NCBI GenBank assembly: GCA_031277685.1
Contig: JAITLV010000255.1
Location: 1-64,000, forward strand
Reading direction: 5' to 3'
Source of the DNA: Sphingobacterium sp.
Lineage (GTDB): Bacteria; Bacteroidota; Bacteroidia; Sphingobacteriales; Sphingobacteriaceae
DNA: 64,000 bases
Part shown: positions 8,930-16,921 of the stretch, in pieces
How positions within the stretch are numbered: the stretch's first letter is position 1
Layout: each line of letters starts with the position of its first letter
Position numbers and translations under genes: made by a program
The notes under the pieces: generated by a model
What the model was told of the DNA's origin: nothing
Databases searched by the model: none
What the model saw: the letters and a program-made list of their open reading frames with translations, nothing else

Positions 8930-10093
8930 ATGATTGTCGATATTTTAAGAAATTTGTATTACCGTCCAATGCAACCGATTGCAGAGATAGCAAATTCATT
9001 GTCTCGAAGTATACCGTCAGTTACCAAGCAATTAAACGGTCTGTTAACGAAAGATATCATTATAGAGAAAGGCTATGCGGCTTCTACTGGAGGCAGAAAA
9101 GCAATTCAGTATATGTTAAATGAAGACTTAAACCATATCGTCTTAAGTGTGTCCATTGATCAGTTCTATACCTCTATCGCCGCATCAAATTTGAGAGCGG
9201 AATTACTCTATACGGAAGATAATATTCCCATTGATCTGAGAATGCCGGATGCATCCGCATTAATTATGGATTCATTAGCGCATTTTATATCAAAAAATCA
9301 AATAAAAACTCATTTAGTGATAGGAATAGGAATTAGCATGCCTGGCTTTGTTAATTCCGAAACAGGCTTGAATGAATCCTATCATGAGGAATCACCGTTA
9401 TATAATATCCGTGAACAAATTGAACACAGATTTAAAATCCCAGCTGTCATAGACAATGATTCACGCTGTGTGGCGTGGGCAGAAAAAAAATTCGGCGAAG
9501 CTCAAGACTCCCACCATTCACTTGTAATCAATCTGAATTGGGGTGTTGGACTAGGCATACTCATCAATGACGACATATTCAAAGGAACTTCGGGATTTGC
9601 AGGAGAATTCAGCCATATACCACTTTCTGATACCTTAACATTGTGTTCCTGTGGAAAAAGAGGATGCCTGGAAGTGGAGGCATCTATCAGTGCTGCTATT
9701 CGCAATATTCAAAAAGATATCGAAAGAGGGGAATATTCGATTTATGAGAAATTGGAAGTACAGCATATTAATAAAGTTGAGGCACTGATTGAAGCTGTAC
9801 AGATCGGGGATCAGGTAGCCATTAATAATATCGGAAAAATCGGATACCTATTAGGCAAAGGAATCTCTACACTTATTCACATTCTAAACCCACATCGCAT
9901 TATCATCAGTGGCAGAGGCGCAGAAATAGGTCAGATTTTGGCACCACATATTCAGGTTGCTGTCAACGAATATAGTATTCCGCGGATTGCAAAAAAAACG
10001 ACGCTCAGCATCTCAACATTACACAGCAGTGCACAACAGCTTGGAACAACTGCCTTAGTTATCGAAAAATTCATCGAACGCATTATAAACTAA
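8930..10093 (+). CDS. ROK-family transcriptional regulator (paralogue)
   Basis: A 387-residue regulator with the same architecture as the protein at 1581: an N-terminal winged helix (STGGRKAI wing), a ROK domain with DNDSRC in place of ENDSRC, a zinc site CSCGKRGCLEVEAS and the preceding GEFSHIP histidine. I start it at the ATG at 8930 rather than the TTG at 8918 because only that start aligns residue for residue with the paralogue (MIVDILRNLYY against MEKEILKNLYF). It ends 23 bp before the second susC. Its likely role is sugar-responsive control of that operon; the effector is unknown. Confidence 0.9.
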   Translation: MIVDILRNLYYRPMQPIAEIANSLSRSIPSVTKQLNGLLTKDIIIEKGYAASTGGRKAIQYMLNEDLNHIVLSVSIDQFYTSIAASNLRAELLYTEDNIPIDLRMPDASALIMDSLAHFISKNQIKTHLVIGIGISMPGFVNSETGLNESYHEESPLYNIREQIEHRFKIPAVIDNDSRCVAWAEKKFGEAQDSHHSLVINLNWGVGLGILINDDIFKGTSGFAGEFSHIPLSDTLTLCSCGKRGCLEVEASISAAIRNIQKDIERGEYSIYEKLEVQHINKVEALIEAVQIGDQVAINNIGKIGYLLGKGISTLIHILNPHRIIISGRGAEIGQILAPHIQVAVNEYSIPRIAKKTTLSISTLHSSAQQLGTTALVIEKFIERIIN

Positions 10094-10116
10094 TATTTTA
10101 CACAAATACCTAAAAC

Positions 10117-13100
10117 ATGAGTCTATTTTACAAAAAAACTGCGGGTTTGGCTTTATGTACACTATTTAGTGCTACATCACTCTATGCGCAGCAGAGCATT
10201 ACTGGAATAGTTTCAGATGCAAAAGGACCGATCTCGGGTGCTACCGTCTCCGTAAAAGGGACAACCAGAGGGACGCAGACAGCAGCAAACGGATCTTTTA
10301 CGATCCAAGCCTCACAGGGCGAGACCTTACGTATATCTATAGTCGGATATAAATCCCAGGAAATTGTCGTAGGATCTACCAAAACACTTAACATTACACT
10401 AACCGAAGACGCCTCAGCCTTGGAGGAAGTTGTCGTTACAGCCATGGGTATTAAACGGGCTCCAAAAGAACTCGGCTATGCCATGAGTACCGTAGATTCG
10501 AAAGAATTAACAAAAACCGGATCACCCAACTTTGCAGGCGCTTTATATGGTAAAGCACCTGGTGTCCGCATTTCTGCTGCCCCAGGCGGTGCTACCTCAG
10601 GTATCAATATCAATATCCGCGGAACCAATTCAATCACTGGAAACTCCCAGCCACTAGTGATTATCGATGGGGTACCCATGCGCCAGACCTCATTTAACAA
10701 CTCCGATTATTGGGGCGATCAGCGCGCCAGGGGTAATGGTTTGGAAGACTTAAACCCGGAAGATATCGAAAACATCAGCATCCTTAAAGGTGCATCAGCG
10801 GCAGCGCTATATGGATCAGAAGCAATGAATGGTGTCGTTTTGGTTACCACAAAATCTGGCAAAGCTGGCAAAGGCTTCTCCGTTGATTTTAATGCGACAT
10901 ATACTCATGATCAAATTGCATATCTGCCCAGATTCCAAGATGTCAGAGGGCCTGGCTACTCCAAAGCTTATAACGACGTAAAACAGGCGGATGATCTTTT
11001 TTTCTATTATGGTGACGAAGACAAAGTCAATGGTATCACTCGTGGCCTAATGAATACCAGCTTGAACTTTGGCCCAAAATTCGATGGTAAAGACATTATT
11101 TCTTGGGATGGTCAGGTTAGACCCTATTCCGCACAAAACTCATATAATAAATTTTTTAATAACCCCAACAACAGTATATTCAATCTCGCGATCGGCAATA
11201 CATCTGAAAATTCCAATATACGTTTCTCTCTAACACGCCAGGATAATCAGATGACAGCATTGGATTCATACAACAAAAAGAATGTTGCCAATCTAAATGC
11301 AAGTTTTACCCTTTGGAATAAATTCAAAAACGATGTTGTTGTCAACTTTGTCAATCAGCACACCCATAATAGACCTTTTCTAACTGATAGGCTAATCAAT
11401 AATACTGCTGGTATGATCTCGACTTTTGATAATCCAGAATGGTACCTGAATAAATACAGAACAAGTTTGGGGTACAAGTATGTAATCAAAGATCCAAACA
11501 CACAATCCCTCACACCAGATGAGGATATTCATTACTTTGGTTACCGTGGTGATGTGTTAGGCTTTCTTTGGGATACCAAAGCTAAACAATATGATGAGTA
11601 TTCCAATCGTCTGATCGGGTCATATACAGCAACCTGGAGTATTACCGATGATTTGTCACTTCGAGGACGCGTGTCAGCAGATGTAACTTCACAACGCACG
11701 GAAAGCAGACAGCCAAATGAAATTCCGCTGGAATTTGGAAATTCTGGTGGATTTTCTTTGGGCAACCAAAACGCAAATATTTATTACACGGATCTCTTAG
11801 CAACTTATAATAAAAATATCAATGAAGATATCAAGGTAGGGGTCATCGCTGGCTATACGGCAACACGTTCTCAAGATACCTATGTACAAAATGAGACCAG
11901 TGGTGGTTTAACTGTACGCGACTGGTACGATGTCAATGCATCGTTAAATCAACCTATAAGAAACGATCGTTACAACTACCGCAATTATATGTTGCGTGAT
12001 GCAGTTTTTGGAACATTGAACTTTAACCTGAAACAATTTTGGAATGTAGAAGGTACATTACGTCGTGAACGGATTTCTACAATGAACCCTGAGAACAACG
12101 TTCTTTATTATCCTTCAGTCAATTCAAGCTTTATCTTGTCAGATGCTGTAAAGCTGCCAGAATTTTTTAATTACGCCAAACTTAGAGCGTCTTGGGGAAT
12201 TGTGGGTAGTTATCCTGACATCTATAAGAGTGCACTTGCTTATACCGTAAAAACATTAGGTCCTCAGGTTACAAATGGTGCCTCAGTGATTTATTCGACG
12301 CTACCCACAACTGGCTTTGGAAATATAGATATTAAGCCCGAGACCAAAAACGAAATAGAATTTGGTTTAGAAACCAGAATGCTCAACGGTCGTTTAGGTT
12401 TAGATGTTACTTATTATAATGGTTTAGTAAAAGATCAGATCATTAACTATACCTTACCTATTTCAAGTGGCTCAAACTCGATACTGGCCAATGTTGGTTC
12501 TCTACGCAACACTGGTTGGGAATTTGCCATCAATGGAACACCGATACAAAAAGAGAATTTTAAATGGAGTTCAACGCTTAATTTCTCGATGAACAATAAC
12601 AAGGTCGTATCACTTCCAGGAAACGCATCCACACTTCTGCTAAGAGACTATGACGGTAACGCCGCGCAACTCGTCGCCAACGTTGGACAATCAATGGGCG
12701 ATATTATGGTCAGACCGACCAAAATGGACGAAAATGGCAATCGGGTTGTTTCCTCAAATGGACTTTATGAAATAGATGGGGATAGATGGATAAAAGCCGG
12801 AAATGCTTTACCCAAAGCTGTTGGTGGTTTGATCAATAACTTTTCGTACAAAAACTTTTCTCTCGATGTCTTGATGGACTTCCGTCTTGGAGGTAGTGTT
12901 ATGCCTACAGGTACCAACTGGATGATCAGTAGAGGCCTACTTGAAGAAAGTTTGAATAATATGGATGCAGAGCATGGTGGACTTAGTTACTATCAAGCAA
13001 AAAATGCCAATGGTAGTATTGTTGGTATCGCAACAAACGCAACAACTGGGCCAAATGGTGAAACAGTTTATCACGACGGTATGCTTTTAGACGGAGTTCT

Positions 13101-13464
13101 AGCAGATGGTTCTTCGAACACCAACATTATTTCGCAAGCAACTTACTATGCAAACACCTATAATTGGGGTGGGCCACAATACTCACAATCGCGTTATGAA
13201 CTGTATGTGAAAAAGAACAATTATGTGAAAATGCGGGAGATTTCAATCGGTTACCGCTTACCTGCATCGGTTGCGAACAAACTAAAAGCTAAAAACATCC
13301 AACTATCTGCTTTTGGACGTAATTTATTCTTTGTCTATAGATCTATCAAAGACCTTGATCCAGAACAGATGACAGGCGGATCCAACTGGATTAACAGTGT
13401 ATCGAACGCGGGTACTTCACCGGCAACAAGAACTTATGGTTTAATGCTACGTGCTAGCTTCTAA
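10117..13464 (+). CDS. SusC/RagA-family TonB-linked outer-membrane transporter (paralogue)
   Basis: A 1115-residue SusC-type transporter: signal peptide ending near YAQQ, carboxypeptidase-D-like domain (about 27-105), TonB-box region EEVVVTAMG, plug with LKGASAAALYGSEAMNG, then the barrel ending in LRASF. The first 110 residues are nearly those of the protein at 2773, but the plug and barrel differ and are about 80 residues longer, pointing to a different ligand. It lacks an STN domain. Cotranscription with the upstream ROK gene and the downstream susD is expected from spacing. Confidence 0.93.
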   Translation: MSLFYKKTAGLALCTLFSATSLYAQQSITGIVSDAKGPISGATVSVKGTTRGTQTAANGSFTIQASQGETLRISIVGYKSQEIVVGSTKTLNITLTEDASALEEVVVTAMGIKRAPKELGYAMSTVDSKELTKTGSPNFAGALYGKAPGVRISAAPGGATSGININIRGTNSITGNSQPLVIIDGVPMRQTSFNNSDYWGDQRARGNGLEDLNPEDIENISILKGASAAALYGSEAMNGVVLVTTKSGKAGKGFSVDFNATYTHDQIAYLPRFQDVRGPGYSKAYNDVKQADDLFFYYGDEDKVNGITRGLMNTSLNFGPKFDGKDIISWDGQVRPYSAQNSYNKFFNNPNNSIFNLAIGNTSENSNIRFSLTRQDNQMTALDSYNKKNVANLNASFTLWNKFKNDVVVNFVNQHTHNRPFLTDRLINNTAGMISTFDNPEWYLNKYRTSLGYKYVIKDPNTQSLTPDEDIHYFGYRGDVLGFLWDTKAKQYDEYSNRLIGSYTATWSITDDLSLRGRVSADVTSQRTESRQPNEIPLEFGNSGGFSLGNQNANIYYTDLLATYNKNINEDIKVGVIAGYTATRSQDTYVQNETSGGLTVRDWYDVNASLNQPIRNDRYNYRNYMLRDAVFGTLNFNLKQFWNVEGTLRRERISTMNPENNVLYYPSVNSSFILSDAVKLPEFFNYAKLRASWGIVGSYPDIYKSALAYTVKTLGPQVTNGASVIYSTLPTTGFGNIDIKPETKNEIEFGLETRMLNGRLGLDVTYYNGLVKDQIINYTLPISSGSNSILANVGSLRNTGWEFAINGTPIQKENFKWSSTLNFSMNNNKVVSLPGNASTLLLRDYDGNAAQLVANVGQSMGDIMVRPTKMDENGNRVVSSNGLYEIDGDRWIKAGNALPKAVGGLINNFSYKNFSLDVLMDFRLGGSVMPTGTNWMISRGLLEESLNNMDAEHGGLSYYQAKNANGSIVGIATNATTGPNGETVYHDGMLLDGVLADGSSNTNIISQATYYANTYNWGGPQYSQSRYELYVKKNNYVKMREISIGYRLPASVANKLKAKNIQLSAFGRNLFFVYRSIKDLDPEQMTGGSNWINSVSNAGTSPATRTYGLMLRASF

Positions 13465-13468
13465 TTTT

Positions 13469-15055
13469 ATGAAAATGAAAAAATCAGTTTTATTTATGGG
13501 GCTAACTTTGGCCGCATTATCGACAATAACATCTTGTAAAAAAAGCTCATTTGGGGAGTATTATAATGACCCTTCAAAGGCCGCTCAGACATCAATTGAG
13601 AAACAGTTCACTGGCATGATCTATGATTTTAGAGCATTGATTATACCCACTTATGGGAATTATTTCATTACATTAAGACCGACAATCAATCTCTACATTC
13701 AAAATCTAGGCTCAATCAACCAAGCCAATCAATTGGTTCCCGGATCCGCAGCTATCGAAGAACGCTGGAATAAATATTATGCAGGCTTAGCACAATACAA
13801 GGAGTTTTTAAGACTTTTTGATAAGCAAAATGAAAAAGAAAAAGCGGAGAAAAGAGTCATACTTCTTGCTGCAAAAATTATATTCTATGATCAGACCCAA
13901 CAGATGGTAGATCTTGTAGGGGATATTCCTTGGACTCAGGCCGGGTTATTAAACACCAATAATGGGGATTACACGATCTCTTACCCTAAATATGACAAAG
14001 CAACAGATATCTATACAACAATGCTAGATGACCTGAAGTCTATTGGTGCGGAACTGAATGACCTCGAAGTCCCAACTATATTCGCCGGAGCTTTTAGAAC
14101 GCAGGACCTTATTAACAATGGTAATATGGACTTATGGAAAAAATATTGCAACTCGCTTCGCTTAAGAATGCTGACCCGCGTTTCCGAAAGCAGCCAATTT
14201 TCAGCCAGAGCACAAACTGAAATTGCTAGTATTATTGAAGCCCAAGATAAGAACCCGCTTATACTGACCAATACGGATAATGCACAGCTTGATATTTTTA
14301 ATATCAACTCCGATATTAAATCGGAAGATATAAGGGGGGCATTTGAAACAGATGGCTGGTATGCTAACTTTGGCAGTAAGCCAATGATTGATGCCATGGT
14401 TGCAACAACAGATCCTCGTTTGCCCATCTTATTTGAAAAAGGCGAAAAATCGGCTGGAAAATATCTTGGTTTAGACCAGAGTTTAGGCGAAAATGAACAG
14501 TCAAACTTAGCACGTGGAGGAACATTAAGTTTCTATAACAGGCATACATTGTCACGTAATAAATACCTCCCTGGCATCTTGATCAGCGCGTCACAGGTTA
14601 ACTTTCTGCTGGCAGAATATTACAGCAAAAAGGGCAATGATGCTGAAGCAAAAAAGGCATTTGAAAATGGTTTAAGAGAATCAGTAAACTTGTACTACGA
14701 TATATCAACAAAAAGTGACGAGCAGTTTGTGGCGGCTCCAAATAAACCGACCGCAGCAAGCATCGAAAACTTTGTCAAAGCAGTTAACTGGGATGCTGCT
14801 AGTAATAAAATTCAATTAATAGCAACCCAAAAGTGGCTACATTTCAACTTGTTCCAAGCTGTAGAGAACTGGTCGGAACAAAGACGTTTGGATTATCCAA
14901 AATTTACAATTCCGACGCTTAATTCTGACAGACAGAAAACAATACCATTTAAGTTAACTCTGCCACAAACGGAGGCTACTTATAATACAACCAACTATAA
15001 TGAGGTAAAAGATCAGGACAGCCCAAATATAAAACTATTCTGGGACGTCAATTAA
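13469..15055 (+). CDS. SusD/RagB-family surface lipoprotein
   Basis: A 528-residue lipoprotein partner of the preceding SusC. I choose the ATG at 13469, four bases after the susC stop, because it gives a clean lipoprotein signal (MKMKKSVLFMGLTLAALSTITSC, lipobox Cys23). The GTG at 13451 would overlap susC and add a non-signal extension. The N-terminal SFGEYYNDPSKA and the C-terminal NWSEQRRLDYPKF regions resemble the SusD-like_2 subgroup, as in the first operon. The following fucosidase suggests a fucose-bearing ligand, which is inference. Confidence 0.88.
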   Translation: MKMKKSVLFMGLTLAALSTITSCKKSSFGEYYNDPSKAAQTSIEKQFTGMIYDFRALIIPTYGNYFITLRPTINLYIQNLGSINQANQLVPGSAAIEERWNKYYAGLAQYKEFLRLFDKQNEKEKAEKRVILLAAKIIFYDQTQQMVDLVGDIPWTQAGLLNTNNGDYTISYPKYDKATDIYTTMLDDLKSIGAELNDLEVPTIFAGAFRTQDLINNGNMDLWKKYCNSLRLRMLTRVSESSQFSARAQTEIASIIEAQDKNPLILTNTDNAQLDIFNINSDIKSEDIRGAFETDGWYANFGSKPMIDAMVATTDPRLPILFEKGEKSAGKYLGLDQSLGENEQSNLARGGTLSFYNRHTLSRNKYLPGILISASQVNFLLAEYYSKKGNDAEAKKAFENGLRESVNLYYDISTKSDEQFVAAPNKPTAASIENFVKAVNWDAASNKIQLIATQKWLHFNLFQAVENWSEQRRLDYPKFTIPTLNSDRQKTIPFKLTLPQTEATYNTTNYNEVKDQDSPNIKLFWDVN

Positions 15056-15076
15056 TCGACACTACATCTACTCATA

Positions 15077-15106
15077 GAAAGCCACTCTCGGGTGGCTTTC
15101 TTTTTA
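15077..15106 (+). terminator. Terminator or attenuator between susD and fucosidase
   Basis: A perfect 9-bp stem GAAAGCCAC / GTGGCTTTC with a 6-nt loop is followed by a run of T. It ends 22 nt before the fucosidase ATG at 15128, so either the fucosidase has an undetected promoter or it is expressed by readthrough past this hairpin. Confidence 0.85.
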
Positions 15107-15127
15107 TCATTTTCACTATATTTATAC

Positions 15128-16564
15128 ATGCAAAAACTGACAACCATTATATCAACCGCACTGTTGGCCGCCACCTCTACTTTAGCCTTTGGCCAAGCGC
15201 ACAATGTTTCCGGGGGCTATCAAAAACCTACCGATCCCCAAGTAATTGAAAACCTCGAACAATGGCAAGACATGAAATTCGGTCTCTTCATGCACTGGGG
15301 AACCTATAGTCAATGGGGAATTGTCGAAAGCTGGAGTATCTGCCCCGAAGATGAGGGATGGACTCAACGCAAACCCGAGCACGGAAAAACATACTTCGAA
15401 TACCTCAAAAATTACGAAAATCTACAGACAACTTTCAACCCTACGGATTTCAATCCGCAAAAATGGGCCGATGCAGCCAAAGCAGCTGGGATGAAGTATG
15501 TGGTCTTCACAACCAAACACCATGATGGATTTGCGATGTTCGACACCAAGGAATCAGATTATAAAATCACATCCAGTAAAACTCCTTTCTCTTCTAATCC
15601 AAAGGCAAACGTAACCAAAGAAATCTTCAATACCTTTCGTAACGATGGTTTTAAAATTGGCGCCTATTTTTCAAAACCAGACTGGCATTCTGATTATTAT
15701 TGGTGGTCCTATTTCCCGCCAAAAGATAGAAACGTAAATTACGACCCAAAAAAATATCCCGATCGTTGGCAGAAATTCAAAGACTTCACCTACAATCAGA
15801 TCAATGAGTTGACTTCTGAGTATGGAAAGGTAGATATCCTTTGGTTGGATGGCGGACAGGTACGCCCCTTAGAGACGGTGGACAAGTCAGTAGACTGGCA
15901 ACAGACAATCAAAACGGATCAGAATATTGATATGGACCGCATTGGTGGCATGGCCCGAAAAAATCAACCCGGTATCATTGTTGTCGACCGCACAGTCCCA
16001 GGAAACTGGGAAAATTATGTAACGCCGGAACAGGCTATCCCCGAGCATCCATTGGATATCCCTTGGGAAAGTTGTATCACTATGGGAAACTCTTTTAGTT
16101 ATGTTCCCAATGATAATTACAAACCAACAAAGAAAATCGTCGAGACGCTCGTCAAGATTATCTCCCGAGGGGGTAACTACCTACTTAACATTGCTCCCGG
16201 CCCTAAAGGCGACTATGACCAGGCCGCTTATGATCGGTTAAATGAACTAGCTGCATGGATGAAAATCAATCAAAGTGCTGTTTATGCCACACGCACCATC
16301 GCTCCTTATCATCAAGATGATTACTATTACACCAGAAGTAAGGACAGTAAAATTGTGAATGTATTTCACCTTTCTGAGGGAGACAGTTATCAGCAACCGA
16401 ATGAATATGTCTTTCAGGTACCCGATAATTTTAAGGTAAAGAAGATTACGATTCTAGGGCATAAAGGCCGGTTGGATTGGTCGCAACATGACAATCAAAT
16501 CACACTGAGGAGCCCGAGCACAAGGTTTAACTATGCTACCGCAATTCAATTGCAAAGCAAATAA
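15128..16564 (+). CDS. Alpha-L-fucosidase, GH29
   Basis: A 478-residue retaining alpha-L-fucosidase that removes terminal fucose from glycans. It has a signal peptide (cleavage near FGQA, about 23) and is probably periplasmic. GH29 hallmarks seen: FGLFMHWGTYSQWG (51-64), TTKHHDGFAMFDT (128-140), GAYFSKPDW (178-186) and the nucleophile region DILWLDGG with Asp241. The TIM barrel is followed by a small C-terminal beta-sandwich. I prefer the ATG at 15128 to an in-frame GTG at 15092, which would lie inside the terminator stem. It follows the second SusCD pair and probably acts on glycans that pair imports. Confidence 0.93.
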   Translation: MQKLTTIISTALLAATSTLAFGQAHNVSGGYQKPTDPQVIENLEQWQDMKFGLFMHWGTYSQWGIVESWSICPEDEGWTQRKPEHGKTYFEYLKNYENLQTTFNPTDFNPQKWADAAKAAGMKYVVFTTKHHDGFAMFDTKESDYKITSSKTPFSSNPKANVTKEIFNTFRNDGFKIGAYFSKPDWHSDYYWWSYFPPKDRNVNYDPKKYPDRWQKFKDFTYNQINELTSEYGKVDILWLDGGQVRPLETVDKSVDWQQTIKTDQNIDMDRIGGMARKNQPGIIVVDRTVPGNWENYVTPEQAIPEHPLDIPWESCITMGNSFSYVPNDNYKPTKKIVETLVKIISRGGNYLLNIAPGPKGDYDQAAYDRLNELAAWMKINQSAVYATRTIAPYHQDDYYYTRSKDSKIVNVFHLSEGDSYQQPNEYVFQVPDNFKVKKITILGHKGRLDWSQHDNQITLRSPSTRFNYATAIQLQSK

Positions 16565-16570
16565 TAAGAA

Positions 16571-16602
16571 AAGCAGCTGGATGACCTACAGCTGCTTTTT
16601 TT
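16571..16602 (+). terminator. Rho-independent terminator after the GH29 gene
   Basis: A perfect 9-bp stem AAGCAGCTG / CAGCTGCTT with a 9-nt loop runs into seven T, seven bases after the fucosidase stop. Confidence 0.9.
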
Positions 16603-16766
16603 ATTAGGACATGAAGTAGCTATTTCAGCTAGGTTTGGCGACTTTTATCGAACAACCTAAAACCGGCGGATGTAGCTCGTCACACATCGCCCTCCTTTTT
16701 TACAATCATTATCAAACACAATACATAAAACCAACTTTTGTGAACTTACCTGAGCATACCATCCGA

Positions 16767-16919
16767 ATGAAACAGATAGTGTTATTTTTAGTCTTGTTAC
16801 CCATCATATTTTATTCATGTAAGAGTTATAAGCCGCAGATAATCTCTTCCCAACAGATCTTCCAGGAGGGGTCTCTTTTTTATAAGGCCTTTTCAGGCCA
16901 GCTTTTAGTTTTGTTATGA
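16767..16919 (+). CDS. Very small predicted lipoprotein
   Basis: A possible 50-residue peptide with a convincing type II signal (MKQIVLFLVLLPIIFYSC, lipobox Cys18), leaving a mature part of only 33 residues. The start at 16767 is preferred to the in-frame upstream start at 16635 because the signal peptide begins there. A hairpin GGCCT-TTTC-AGGCC (16886-16899) lies within its last codons. It ends two bases before the convergent GH3 gene. It may be a real micro-lipoprotein, a truncated gene or chance; nothing else supports it. Confidence 0.35.
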   Translation: MKQIVLFLVLLPIIFYSCKSYKPQIISSQQIFQEGSLFYKAFSGQLLVLL

Positions 16920-16921
16920 GG

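Noticed and set aside
8918..10093. TTG start at 8918 for the second ROK gene
   Set aside because: The ATG at 8930 aligns exactly with the start of the paralogous ROK protein; the TTG adds four residues without counterpart.
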